Shown here in pieces: positions 7,818-15,701 of a stretch of 64,000 nucleotides of DNA. The stretch comes from Chloroflexota bacterium (lineage in GTDB: Bacteria; Chloroflexota; Anaerolineae; Anaerolineales; UBA11579): contig JACPVG010000012.1 in NCBI GenBank assembly GCA_016191875.1, positions 32,236 through 96,235 of the forward strand, written 5' to 3'. The notes under the pieces are model-generated. The model did no database searches. It was not told where the DNA came from and saw nothing but the letters and a program-made list of their open reading frames with translations. Both the position numbers and the translations under genes were made by a program. The first letter of the stretch is position 1. Each line of letters starts with the position of its first letter.

Positions 7818-8825
7818 CTAGGTTTTGCCACCCATCACCAACACGGCCTCGCCGATGACGCGGCTGTATTTCAGGTCCTGCAGAGCGCGGTTGGCTTCTT
7901 CCAGCGGGTAGAGGGTCACGCGGGGTTGGAGCGGAATCTCGGCGGCCAGCGCCAGGAACTCGCGCCCGTCCCGGCGGGTGAGGTTCGTCACGCTGCGCAG
8001 GGTGCGCTCACCATAGAGCAGGCGGTAGGGCATGGCCGGGATATCGCTCATGTGGATGGCATTGACCGCCAGCGTGCCGCCGGGCCGCAGCCGGGCCAGC
8101 GCCTGGGGCACCAGCCCGCCGGCCGGGGCGAAGATGACGGAGCGGTCGAGCGGCCAGGGCGGGGCGTCTTCGGCCGCGCCGACCCAAACCGCGCCGAGTT
8201 CCTCGGCGTGGCGGCGGTGCGCGGCGGCGCGCGTGAACACAGCCGCCTCACAGCCCCAATGGTGCGCCACCTGCAGGGCCAGGTGGGCGCTGGCCCCGAA
8301 CCCATACAGCCCGACCCGCTCGCCGGGCTGCACTTCGGCCAGGCGCAGCGCCCGGTAGCCGATGACCCCGGCGCACAGCAGCGGCGCGGCCTGTTCGTCG
8401 CTGAATGAATCCGGCAGGGGCAGGACGAAATCGGCCTCGGCCAGCAGGATTTCGGCAAACCCGCCGTCAGCGTCCAGACCGGTGAAGCGCGCCTGTTCGC
8501 ACAGGTTCTCGCGCCCGGCGCGGCAATGCTCGCATTGGCCGCAGGCGGCGTACAGCCAGGGCACGCCCACCCGCTGGCCGGGTTGCAACCCGGCCGCGCC
8601 GGCGCCCAGCGCTTTGACCACGCCCACCACCTGGTGGCCGGGCGTGAGCGGCAGGCGCGGCGCGGAAACGTCGCCTTCCACGATGTGCAGGTCGGTGCGG
8701 CACACGCCACAGGCGCGCACCTCCAGCAGCGCCTGGCCGGGGCCGGGCGCGGGGGCGGGCAGGCGGGTCTCCTTCAGCGGGTTCTCTTCGATGGGGGCGG
8801 GGCGGGCGAACTGCATGGCGCGCAT
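7818..8825 (-). CDS. Zinc-dependent alcohol dehydrogenase family protein
   Basis: A 335-residue medium-chain dehydrogenase/reductase. The N-terminal domain has the catalytic zinc ligand Cys in ACGVCRTDLHIVEG and the PGHQVVGVV motif. The structural zinc lobe C-x2-C-x2-C-x7-C is complete (CGQCEHCRAGRENLC). The nucleotide fold starts at VGLYGFGASAHLAL. It resembles the zinc-dependent alcohol dehydrogenases often annotated AdhA-like. NAD(P)-dependent oxidation of a primary alcohol or the reverse is expected, but the substrate is unknown. It is transcribed divergently from the histidine kinase gene at 8915. Confidence 0.9.
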   Translation of the reverse strand: MRAMQFARPAPIEENPLKETRLPAPAPGPGQALLEVRACGVCRTDLHIVEGDVSAPRLPLTPGHQVVGVVKALGAGAAGLQPGQRVGVPWLYAACGQCEHCRAGRENLCEQARFTGLDADGGFAEILLAEADFVLPLPDSFSDEQAAPLLCAGVIGYRALRLAEVQPGERVGLYGFGASAHLALQVAHHWGCEAAVFTRAAAHRRHAEELGAVWVGAAEDAPPWPLDRSVIFAPAGGLVPQALARLRPGGTLAVNAIHMSDIPAMPYRLLYGERTLRSVTNLTRRDGREFLALAAEIPLQPRVTLYPLEEANRALQDLKYSRVIGEAVLVMGGKT

Positions 8826-8883
8826 GGCAGGTCCTGGGGGGCGGCCGGGTACGCTAATTGTAACTGGCGCGCAGGCCGCATGC

Positions 8884-8889
8884 TATAAT
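8884..8889 (+). promoter_or_regulatory. -10 box upstream of the histidine kinase gene
   Basis: TATAAT lies 25 nt before the ATG at 8915. A possible TTGTAA (8858-8863) is 20 nt upstream, longer than the usual spacing. Confidence 0.5.
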
Positions 8890-8914
8890 CCGGGCACGCG
8901 CTGGGTCAGCCAAT

Positions 8915-10228
8915 ATGTCAGACAATCAGAACCGCCCGAATCGTGAGGAGCAACTCGAACGGCTCATCGAAGTGAGCCGCGACCTCAGCGGCATGCTCGA
9001 CCTGGAGCCGCTGCTTCAGACCATCGTGGCCGAGGCCGCCGACCTGACCAACAGCCAGGAGGCTTCGATCCTGCTCGCCAACCCGGAGCGCAATGCCCTC
9101 GAGTTTGTGGCCGCGCCCTGGCACAAGCGCGACCGCCTGAGCCAGATCCCGGTTCCGTTGGATGGCAGCATCGCCGGCCAGGTGTTGCAGCTGGGCGAGC
9201 CGGTGCTGGTGCCGGATGTGCAGAACGACCCGCGCCATTTTGCCGACGTGGATCTCTACACCGACTTCAAGACGACTTCGATCCTGGCGGTGCCGATGAC
9301 CTTTCAGGCCAAGACCATCGGCGTGCTCACGGCCGTCAACAAGCTTGGCGACGGCCGCTTCACCCAGGAAGACACCTACATTCTCGAGACGCTTGCCTCG
9401 CAGGCGGCGGTGGCCATCAACAACGCCAACCTGCTGAAGCAGTCCCAGGAAGCCTACGATGACCTGAGCGAACTCGACCGGATGAAGAGCGATTTCATCG
9501 CCATCACCAGCCACGAACTGCGCACCCCGCTGGGGCTGATCCTCGGCCACGCCACCTTCCTGAACGAGATGGTGCCGGAGGACCTCAAAAGCCAGATGGA
9601 CGTCATCGTGCGCTCCAGCCTGCGCCTCAAGGAGATCGTCGAAGACCTGAGCAAGGTAAACAATTTCCTCTCGGGGCAGGCGCGCGTGCGCTGGCGCGAG
9701 ATCAACCTCAACCAACTGCTGGCGGAACTGGTGCGCTCCTTCAAAGACGAAGCCGCCCGCAAGCATCTGACCCTCGACCTGAGGCTGCCGCCCGAAGACC
9801 TGCTGGTGGAAGGCGACAGCGAGAAGATCGGCATCGCCATCATCCACATCCTGCGCAACGCCGTGATCTTCACCGACGAAGGCGGGGTGACCGTTTCGGC
9901 GGCGCGCCTACCCGGCCACGTACAGGTGTCGGTGGCCGATACCGGCATCGGCATCCCGGAGAAGGACCTGGCGCGGGTGTTCGAGCGCTTCTACCAGGTG
10001 GAAAGCCACATGACCCGCCGCCACGGCGGGATGGGCCTGGGCCTCTCAGTGGCCAAAATGATGGTGGAAATGCACAACGGGCGCATCTCGGTCAACAGCC
10101 AGGAAGGCAAAGGCAGCGTGTTCAATGTGCTCTTTCCGGTGACCGCCGCCCAGGCAAAGGAGCTGAAAGATGCCCTGCGCGAGACCACGGAACGCAAGCG
10201 GGCGCGCCGCGAACCGGGGCGCGCTTGA
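8915..10228 (+). CDS. GAF-domain sensor histidine kinase
   Basis: A 437-residue soluble sensor kinase. A GAF domain (about residues 25-170) is followed by a short coil, the HisKA dimerisation domain with the phospho-acceptor His in SHELRTPLGLI (about residue 201), and a HATPase domain with N box ILRNAVIFTDEGG, G1 VADTGIGIP and G2 GMGLGLSVAKMM. No transmembrane segment or receiver domain is seen, so it is probably a cytoplasmic sensor. No response-regulator gene lies next to it. The kinase ends against the tRNA operon promoter, whose -35 box overlaps its stop codon. Confidence 0.93.
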   Translation: MSDNQNRPNREEQLERLIEVSRDLSGMLDLEPLLQTIVAEAADLTNSQEASILLANPERNALEFVAAPWHKRDRLSQIPVPLDGSIAGQVLQLGEPVLVPDVQNDPRHFADVDLYTDFKTTSILAVPMTFQAKTIGVLTAVNKLGDGRFTQEDTYILETLASQAAVAINNANLLKQSQEAYDDLSELDRMKSDFIAITSHELRTPLGLILGHATFLNEMVPEDLKSQMDVIVRSSLRLKEIVEDLSKVNNFLSGQARVRWREINLNQLLAELVRSFKDEAARKHLTLDLRLPPEDLLVEGDSEKIGIAIIHILRNAVIFTDEGGVTVSAARLPGHVQVSVADTGIGIPEKDLARVFERFYQVESHMTRRHGGMGLGLSVAKMMVEMHNGRISVNSQEGKGSVFNVLFPVTAAQAKELKDALRETTERKRARREPGRA

Positions 10229-10253
10229 CAGTTTGTGCCCTATTCGTTAGAAT
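10225..10253 (+). promoter_or_regulatory. Strong sigma-70-type promoter of the tRNA operon
   Basis: TTGACA (10225-10230), a 17-nt spacer and TAGAAT (10248-10253) lie 30 nt upstream of tRNA-Phe. The -35 box overlaps the kinase stop codon. Confidence 0.8.
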
Positions 10254-10283
10254 GACCCGCGCACTTCGTACTTTCCCAACCTT

Positions 10284-10356
10284 GCCGAGATAGCTCAGTT
10301 GGTAGAGCACGCGACTGAAAATCGCGGTGTCGACAGTTCGATCCTGTCTCTCGGCA
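10284..10356 (+). tRNA. tRNA-Phe (GAA)
   Basis: A 73-nt cloverleaf. The acceptor stem GCCGAGA pairs with TCTCGGC, followed by discriminator A. The D arm has AGCTCAGTTGGTAGAGC, the anticodon loop is CTGAAAA (anticodon GAA), and the T loop is TTCGATC. CCA is not encoded. It is the first tRNA of a three-gene operon. Confidence 0.96.
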
Positions 10357-10387
10357 CTCTCGGCCGAGATTCGGAAAGGCCGCATGT

Positions 10388-10460
10388 GCGGGCGTAGTTC
10401 AGTTGGTAGAACACCTCCTTGCCAAGGAGAAGGTCACGAGTTCGAGTCTCGTCGCCCGCT
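10388..10460 (+). tRNA. tRNA-Gly (GCC)
   Basis: A 73-nt cloverleaf. The acceptor stem GCGGGCG pairs with CGCCCGC, followed by discriminator T. The anticodon stem CTCCT/AGGAG encloses TGCCA (anticodon GCC), and the T loop is TTCGAGT. CCA is not encoded. It is the second tRNA of the operon. Confidence 0.95.
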
Positions 10461-10475
10461 CACTCGCTCCCAGAT

Positions 10476-10520
10476 GGCTGATTGTGAAGGTCTCTCCCGC
10501 ATGGGCCTTTGCAATCAGCC
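10476..10520 (+). other. Long hairpin in the tRNA operon spacer
   Basis: GGCTGATTG (10476-10484) pairs perfectly with CAATCAGCC (10512-10520), and the stem continues inward to 17 base pairs if G-T wobbles are allowed, around an 11-nt loop. It has no T-tract, so it is not a simple terminator. It lies between tRNA-Gly and tRNA-Cys and could guide processing or be a small RNA. Confidence 0.55.
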
Positions 10521-10549
10521 GAATTGTTGAAATGCCCGGTTGACCCCAG

Positions 10550-10623
10550 GGCGACGTGGCCAAGTGGTAAGGCAAGGGTCTGCAAAACCCTGACCACGGG
10601 TTCGAATCCCGTCGTCGCCTCCA
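10550..10623 (+). tRNA. tRNA-Cys (GCA), CCA encoded
   Basis: The cloverleaf starts GGCGACG and its acceptor stem closes with CGTCGCC, followed by discriminator T and an encoded CCA (10621-10623). The anticodon loop is CTGCAAA (anticodon GCA), and the T loop is TTCGAAT. It is the last tRNA of the operon, with a terminator just downstream. Confidence 0.95.
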
Positions 10624-10632
10624 GCGAATGCA

Positions 10633-10664
10633 AAAAGCCCCGCGCTTGTCCGCGCGGGGCTTTT
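10633..10664 (+). terminator. Intrinsic terminator of the tRNA operon
   Basis: AAAAGCCCCGCGC pairs with GCGCGGGGCTTTT around a 6-nt loop, ending in a short T-run. It lies 9 nt after the tRNA-Cys CCA. Confidence 0.9.
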
Positions 10665-10713
10665 GATTGCCGCACCCAATGCCGCAATTCCACGGTTTCA
10701 GGCGTTTAGCGGA

Positions 10714-10719
10714 TATAAT
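10714..10719 (+). promoter_or_regulatory. -10 box for the pentapeptide-repeat gene
   Basis: TATAAT lies 53 nt before the ATG at 10773. No clear -35 box is seen. Confidence 0.5.
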
Positions 10720-10772
10720 GAAATCGGCAGCCTGTCAGTGGTACTATCTCGCACGCCCTGACAGGAGATGCC

Positions 10773-12647
10773 ATGCCTACTCACCGCAGAAAACTCCATA
10801 TCTTCTCGATTGCGCTCGGTCTGACCCTGTTTGCCTGCGGCCTGTTCGCCCGCGTCCGCCCCGGCGCAGACCTGACCGGGGCGGACCTGAGCGGGCGCGA
10901 CCTGCGCACCGACGACTTCGCCAACGTCAACCTGACCGACGCGGACCTCTCAGCCAGCCAGTTGGGCGCGGTGGACCTGCGGACGGCCAGCCTGGCCCGA
11001 GCGAACTTCCAGGACGCCGACCTTTCGTACGCCGACCTGCGACGCCAGGACCTGACCACCGCCGTCCTGCTGGGCGCGAATCTCAGCCTGACGAACCTGG
11101 CCGGGGCTGACCTGAGTGGCCAGGACCTGGCTGGGACGAACCTGGTCAACGCGAATCTCTCCGGGGCAAATCTGACGAACGCCGATCTTTCGGGGGCAGC
11201 TTTGTCCAATGCAAATCTCAGTGATGCGATTCTGGTCGGGGCAAACCTCTCCGGTCAGAATCTTTCAACGTTGAAACTGGACAACGCGGACCTGACGCGG
11301 GCCATCCTGAGTGGAGCCAACCTGTCCGGATTTGAATTCCAAATCCTGGCCGGCATCCAGGGCGCGAATCTTGAGAACGCGAACCTTTCCAATGCGGACC
11401 TGAGCGGTGTGAACCTTTCTCAAGCCGTTTTCAGTGGGGCGGATCTGTCGGCGGCGAACGGGGCGGGAGCGGGGTTCAGCGATGCCATCCTCGCCAACGC
11501 CAACCTGGCAGGCGCCGACTTCACGGACGCGGTATTCGCTGCCGCCGACCTGTCTGGCGCCAATCTTCAAGGGGCAACGTTCATCAGGGCGAATCTGAGC
11601 GACGCAACCCTGGATTTCACGCTATCCGGGAGGGCGCTTTTCCCCAGCGCGAATCTATCCGGCGCGTCATTCGTCGAAGCGACTCTGGATGCGGTGGATC
11701 TACGAGCGGCCAAACTGGTGGACACTGACTTCGAGGGTGCGTCGTTACGAGGCGCGAACCTGACCAGTCTGGGAATCACCGGCGCACGCTTTGTTGACGC
11801 CGACCTCAGCAATGCTATCCTCGTGCGGGCACGATGCACGGATTGCGATTTCAGCGGCGCAACCCTCAGCGGCGCGTGGCTGACCGAGGCAAACTTCACC
11901 GACGCCGACCTGGCGGGCGTGGACTTCAGCGGCTTGAAACTCGCCCAGGCCGTGTTCACCAGGGCGGACCTGGAAGACGCCAGTTTCTCAAACAGCGATC
12001 TGAACAGCGCGAAATTCACTGATGCCAGGCTGGTGGGCGCGAATTTTGATGGCGCTGACCTCACCGGCGCAGACCTGCAAGGCAGCAACCTTACCGACGC
12101 CACTTTCGCCAGCGCAACCCTCACGGATGCCAACCTCTCCGGCGCCACCGGCTATACGGACGCAATGCTCGCTGCCGCCGCCGACCTTACCAACGTGCGC
12201 TACATCACCGCCGAACAACTGGTTTCGACATTTGCCAATGCCTGTTCGCCGGGAGGCGGCGTGCCAGAAGCCGGCTCCTACGGCAGCGGTGCCCTGCCAC
12301 GCGGCTATGTGGTGCTGGGCAGCTTCAGCGATGACTGGATGCAACATGGCTCCATCCCACTTTCGATTCAGGATGTCCAACTGGTTGTGGTGGCGAACCA
12401 CTTGCCGTGGGAATTCCTCTTCACGTGTACCACCACCAGCGGGATCATGAAAGGAACGGTGGTGCCGATTCATGCCTACCCGGCGCAGGTGACGGTGTGC
12501 AACGCGCAGACCGGGGCGCGGCTGGCAGTAAAGAAACTGTACGCGTTCTATCCCACCAGTTGTGCGAAAACCAGCAACGACTTTGGCTTAGATTTTGTCG
12601 GGTGGGGATTGGTTTTCGACTTTATTGACGATTGGCTGAAGGAATAG
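10773..12647 (+). CDS. Secreted pentapeptide-repeat protein
   Basis: A 624-residue protein. Residues 1-25 form a signal peptide ending in LTLFAC, a possible lipobox. About residues 30-480 are near-continuous pentapeptide repeats of the A(D/N)LxG type (LTGADLSGADL style), which fold into a right-handed four-sided beta-helix. The last 140 residues, with four Cys, are not repetitive and may be a globular or wall-interacting domain. An AGGAG site precedes the ATG. Pentapeptide proteins include gyrase-protecting DNA mimics, but this one appears exported, so a surface-scaffold role is likelier. It has no operon partner. Confidence 0.88.
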   Translation: MPTHRRKLHIFSIALGLTLFACGLFARVRPGADLTGADLSGRDLRTDDFANVNLTDADLSASQLGAVDLRTASLARANFQDADLSYADLRRQDLTTAVLLGANLSLTNLAGADLSGQDLAGTNLVNANLSGANLTNADLSGAALSNANLSDAILVGANLSGQNLSTLKLDNADLTRAILSGANLSGFEFQILAGIQGANLENANLSNADLSGVNLSQAVFSGADLSAANGAGAGFSDAILANANLAGADFTDAVFAAADLSGANLQGATFIRANLSDATLDFTLSGRALFPSANLSGASFVEATLDAVDLRAAKLVDTDFEGASLRGANLTSLGITGARFVDADLSNAILVRARCTDCDFSGATLSGAWLTEANFTDADLAGVDFSGLKLAQAVFTRADLEDASFSNSDLNSAKFTDARLVGANFDGADLTGADLQGSNLTDATFASATLTDANLSGATGYTDAMLAAAADLTNVRYITAEQLVSTFANACSPGGGVPEAGSYGSGALPRGYVVLGSFSDDWMQHGSIPLSIQDVQLVVVANHLPWEFLFTCTTTSGIMKGTVVPIHAYPAQVTVCNAQTGARLAVKKLYAFYPTSCAKTSNDFGLDFVGWGLVFDFIDDWLKE

Positions 12648-12755
12648 CCGGCTTGATTTCAAGGCCCCCAATCGGAGTCGGTGTCGTCCACCTTCGGGTT
12701 GGCCAGCAGGGCGATAATCTGCCCGGCGGGCCTACCGCCAATGCGCAACCCTGCG

Positions 12756-13193
12756 TCAGCGGCCGCGCATGGCCTGACGCGCCAGTACGTCCACCCGCTC
12801 GTTGTGTTTGTGCCCGGCGTGGCTCTTCACCCATTTCCATTCCACCCGATGCGTGGATAGCGCGGCGTCCAGCGCCTGCCACAGGTCTATATTCGCCAGC
12901 GCGCCGCCCTTGCGCTTCCAGCCGCGCGCCCGCCAGCCCGGCAGCCATTCGGTGATGCCGCGCCGCAGGTATTCGCTGTCCGTGTGCATTTGCACCTGGC
13001 AGGGCTGTTTCAGCGCCCGCAGGGCTTCCACGGCAGCGGTGAGTTCCATGCGGTTGTTGGTGGTGTCCGCGGCGCGGCCGGTGAGAACTTTCTCCGTATC
13101 ATCGAAGCGCAGCAGGGCCGCCCAGCCGCCCGGGCCGGGGTTCGGCTCGCACGAGCCGTCGGTGTAGATGGATACCAAAGGCAGGCCGGGCAT
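12756..13193 (-). CDS. rnhA: Ribonuclease HI
   Basis: A 145-residue RNase HI that degrades RNA in RNA-DNA hybrids. The catalytic acids are visible: Asp in [16 protein letters not shown] (residue 11), Glu in [13 protein letters not shown], Asp in [11 protein letters not shown], and the C-terminal part [16 protein letters not shown] with the fourth Asp. Length is normal. It starts 7 nt after the stop of a small upstream gene and is probably co-transcribed with it. Confidence 0.95.
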   Translation of the reverse strand: MPGLPLVSIYTDGSCEPNPGPGGWAALLRFDDTEKVLTGRAADTTNNRMELTAAVEALRALKQPCQVQMHTDSEYLRRGITEWLPGWRARGWKRKGGALANIDLWQALDAALSTHRVEWKWVKSHAGHKHNERVDVLARQAMRGR

Positions 13194-13200
13194 TACACGG

Positions 13201-13476
13201 TCAGGCCCTGCGGCCCGGCAGGCGGGATTTCAGGCCGGGGTCGCTGGCCAGCATCAGGTGGCCGGCTGGCAGGCCCTTGGATTCGCTCAGTTCCATGCCG
13301 TCCGGCGCGGGCAGGCCGGCAGCCCAGCCGGGTGCGCCCTCGGCGCGGTTGGGCACGCGGCCGTATTTATCCGTATAGTATTGGATGGCGCGAATCAGGT
13401 TGACCAGCGGCGGGTCGCTGCGCTGGGCGTCGTCGATGCGCCAGAGCATCCATTCGAGGTCGGATTTGCGAGCCAT
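13201..13476 (-). CDS. Small conserved-looking protein upstream of rnhA
   Basis: A 91-residue soluble protein that I do not recognise. It is rich in charged residues, with a motif [17 protein letters not shown] and no membrane segment. TATAAT lies 6 nt before its ATG with no ribosome binding site, so the mRNA is probably leaderless. It forms a two-gene unit with rnhA, 7 nt away. Longer in-frame starts (up to 14016) would run antisense through the next gene and cross the promoter, so they were not used. Confidence 0.75.
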   Translation of the reverse strand: MARKSDLEWMLWRIDDAQRSDPPLVNLIRAIQYYTDKYGRVPNRAEGAPGWAAGLPAPDGMELSESKGLPAGHLMLASDPGLKSRLPGRRA

Positions 13477-13482
13477 GTTTCT

Positions 13483-13488
13483 ATTATA
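13483..13488 (-). promoter_or_regulatory. Leaderless-type -10 box
   Basis: TATAAT on the minus strand, 6 nt before the ATG at 13476. This places the predicted transcription start at or next to the start codon. Confidence 0.6.
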
Positions 13489-13522
13489 GAGTCTTCCGGG
13501 CGGGGAGGGCGGAGATTCGGGG

Positions 13523-13640
13523 TGCGTGTTGCATGATGCGTGAGGCGATATTCGCAAGTCGCTATTCGAGAACCGAACTTCGGGCGGGGGTGCCCGTCGC
13601 CCGGATGTTCCCCGAATGTCGAAAACGAATAGCGGGTTTC
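13523..13640. repeat. Intergenic degenerate word array
   Basis: Nucleotides 13523-13545 repeat TGCGTG-type words and match 50160-50182 at 22 of 23 positions. They are followed by words of the CGATATTCG / CGCTATTCG type, and at 13625-13633 by the inverse ACGAATAGC. The array fills the spacer between the rnhA unit and the solute-binding protein gene. Confidence 0.5.
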
Positions 13641-13651
13641 CACTCCCGGCG

Positions 13652-15016
13652 TTACCTGCCGCCGGCGGCGTCGATTTCGTCGGCGGTGGCCTGTAACTGG
13701 GGCAGCACGCCGCGCAGGGCGGCCTGCGAAAGGGCCGGGTCGAACAGCGCCCGGGCGGCATCGGCCAGCGCGCCCAGCACGACGCCCCACGAAGGCCGGG
13801 CGGGTTCCGGCACGCCAACCTGCCAAGCAAGGTCGGCGGCTGCCAGCCATTGGGGAGCGGCGCCTGGAGACGGGTCTGCCGCCTGGCCGAGCGGGAGCGC
13901 GCCCGTGCGCCGTATCCATTCCGCCTGGACATCCGGCTGCAGGAAATAACGAATGAAGGCCCATGCCGCCGATTGCGCCTCAAGCGGCGCGTCGAGAATC
14001 GCCAACGCCGGGCCATGCACCGTCACCACCGGCGCGCAACCTTCTCCGGCGCACGGGTAGGGGATAAGGGTCCAATCGTCGGCATTTCCAGCGACCTGCA
14101 TGGCCTCGGCCAGGGCGGGGATGCCGGTTGTGCTCGCCGAGTAGAACAGGCCCTGGCGGGCGGCGAATTCAGCGTCCGGGTAGCGGCTGGCAGGCCGCCA
14201 GGCGCAGCTATCTTCCAGCAGGGTGCGCAGGAAGGCCGCCGCGGCCTGGGTCTCGAAGGTGTCGAAGGCGTAACCGCTATCGGTTTCGCCCGGCGCGCCA
14301 AAGGCGCGCAACCAGGCAAAGAGCGCCGAGCCATCCGGGGTGAGCAGCCAGCCGCCCGTGCCGTCGCCGTTGGCAGCGGCCGCGGCGCAGGCCTGCCGGC
14401 GGAAGTCTTCCAGGGTGGCGGGCGGGGCGGCGAAGCCCAGTTCGCGCGCCCAGGCGGCGTTGTAGAACAAGGCGTGTACGCCGCGCAGGGCGGGCACGCC
14501 CAGGTTATCGGCCGGGTTGTTCAGCGGGTCCCACAGCCGGTTGACCACCAGGGCACGCTCTTCTTCGGTCAGGCCGAATTGCGGATCCCAAACGAAATGC
14601 TGGATGGGGGCGACCAGCCCGGCGGCCTGCCATGCGGCCAACTGGTAGGGATAGGCCGCCACCAACCCCGGCCAGTTTCCCTCGGTCAGGGCGGCGTTCA
14701 TATCCTGGCCGAGCTGGAAGGTGTTGGCGCGACTTTCGGTGAGAATGATGATGCCGTACGTGTTCCCGGCGTTGAAGGCTGCGGCGATCTCCTCCAGGGC
14801 GGACTTGGCCTCGCCGCTAAAGACGTGCCACAGGCGCACTTCGCCGGCCGGCGGTTCCGGGATGGAGACAGTGGCGGCCGCCTCCTCGGCCGGGGGAGCG
14901 GTGGGGGAAACCGCCGCCGGCGCTGTGGAGGATGGCGTCGGGGGGGCGGCAGGCGGCGGGGCGCAGGCGGCCAGGGCAAGCGCCAACAGCAGAGAGAAAC
15001 GCGACAACACGCGCAC
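13652..15016 (-). CDS. Extracellular solute-binding lipoprotein (ABC transporter type 1 family)
   Basis: A 454-residue lipoprotein. Residues 1-20 are a signal peptide with lipobox LAAC, followed by a Pro/Ala/Thr/Ser-rich linker to about residue 65 and then a periplasmic-binding-protein fold (GEVRLWHVFSGEAKSALEEI, similar to sugar-binding family 1). It should bind a solute, probably a sugar, outside the membrane. No permease or ATPase gene is adjacent, so it is an orphan or works with a distant transporter. The GTG at 15016 is chosen because TATAAT lies 7 nt before it and the signal peptide begins there, which suggests a leaderless mRNA. Confidence 0.88.
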   Translation of the reverse strand: MRVLSRFSLLLALALAACAPPPAAPPTPSSTAPAAVSPTAPPAEEAAATVSIPEPPAGEVRLWHVFSGEAKSALEEIAAAFNAGNTYGIIILTESRANTFQLGQDMNAALTEGNWPGLVAAYPYQLAAWQAAGLVAPIQHFVWDPQFGLTEEERALVVNRLWDPLNNPADNLGVPALRGVHALFYNAAWARELGFAAPPATLEDFRRQACAAAAANGDGTGGWLLTPDGSALFAWLRAFGAPGETDSGYAFDTFETQAAAAFLRTLLEDSCAWRPASRYPDAEFAARQGLFYSASTTGIPALAEAMQVAGNADDWTLIPYPCAGEGCAPVVTVHGPALAILDAPLEAQSAAWAFIRYFLQPDVQAEWIRRTGALPLGQAADPSPGAAPQWLAAADLAWQVGVPEPARPSWGVVLGALADAARALFDPALSQAALRGVLPQLQATADEIDAAGGR

Positions 15017-15023
15017 GCCAGAT

Positions 15024-15029
15024 ATTATA
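15024..15029 (-). promoter_or_regulatory. Leaderless-type -10 box
   Basis: TATAAT on the minus strand, 7 nt before the GTG start at 15016. No Shine-Dalgarno sequence is present. Confidence 0.6.
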
Positions 15030-15096
15030 CAGGCGCGGCAACTTGCCTGGCGCAAAGGCCGTCTGGTTTAGCCGGGTGGGCCTTCCGAATCGTTCG

Positions 15097-15531
15097 TCAG
15101 TCGCCCTGGTTGCTGCGCATCACGGGCGTGAGACCGAACCAGAGCAGCTCGTGGGTGTGGTTGGCCTTGACCAGCACCGCCCGGCTGATGCCGGTGGTCA
15201 GGTCGTAGCCGGCGACGCCGCCGCACATCGGCTGGATATCCACAAATACGCAGTATTGGCCGGGTTGGAGGTCGGCGAATTGAAAACTGCCGTCTGCGCT
15301 GGTCATCACGGACTGAAGGATCTGGCCGCCGCAGGCATCGGCGTAGAGGTGGATGCGGATATCGGAAAAGCCCTGTTCGGCACAATCGCAATCGCCGTTG
15401 GCGTTCTGGTCGCAGTACACGCCGCCGATGATCTCGCCGGTCTCCGGCGGCTGTGAGGCGGGCTGGCAGGCTGCCATAGCGAGGACAAGGGGGATTGTCC
15501 AGATGAGCTGCATCGCGCTTCGAAAGGACAT
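15097..15531 (-). CDS. Secreted lipoprotein with SdrD B-like domain
   Basis: A 144-residue lipoprotein. The signal peptide ends in LAMAAC (Cys at about residue 22). The mature part has the pattern GGVYCDQNANGDCDCAEQG, typical of the SdrD B / prealbumin-like beta-sandwich seen in surface proteins, then FQFADLQPGQYCV. Eight Cys in the mature part suggest disulfides, with the lipid anchor at the outer face. The ATG has an AAAGGAG site, so this gene is not leaderless, unlike its downstream neighbour. The function is probably structural, and I cannot name a ligand. Confidence 0.75.
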   Translation of the reverse strand: MSFRSAMQLIWTIPLVLAMAACQPASQPPETGEIIGGVYCDQNANGDCDCAEQGFSDIRIHLYADACGGQILQSVMTSADGSFQFADLQPGQYCVFVDIQPMCGGVAGYDLTTGISRAVLVKANHTHELLWFGLTPVMRSNQGD

Positions 15532-15688
15532 GTTTGCTCCTTTTCACGTGCAGGACTCAGGCTGGCGAGGATGGCCATCTTCATTGTAGAACCGGGGCGC
15601 GGCCCCCCCAAGTGACACTTGTCCATGAAACGCTGCCGTTCCTTAGCGAGGGTCCACGCGCAGCCGGACGGTTGAACTGCCCCTGGCG

Positions 15689-15694
15689 TATAAT
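15689..15694 (+). promoter_or_regulatory. Leaderless-type -10 box
   Basis: TATAAT ends 7 nt before the ATG at 15702, and no Shine-Dalgarno sequence is present. It sits in the spacer divergent from the lipoprotein gene. Confidence 0.6.
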
Positions 15695-15701
15695 CCTGCC
15701 C

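Noticed and set aside
13201..14016. Longer start for the small gene before rnhA, giving 271 residues
   Set aside because: The extra part is antisense to the solute-binding protein gene and crosses a good -10 box 6 nt before ATG 13476.
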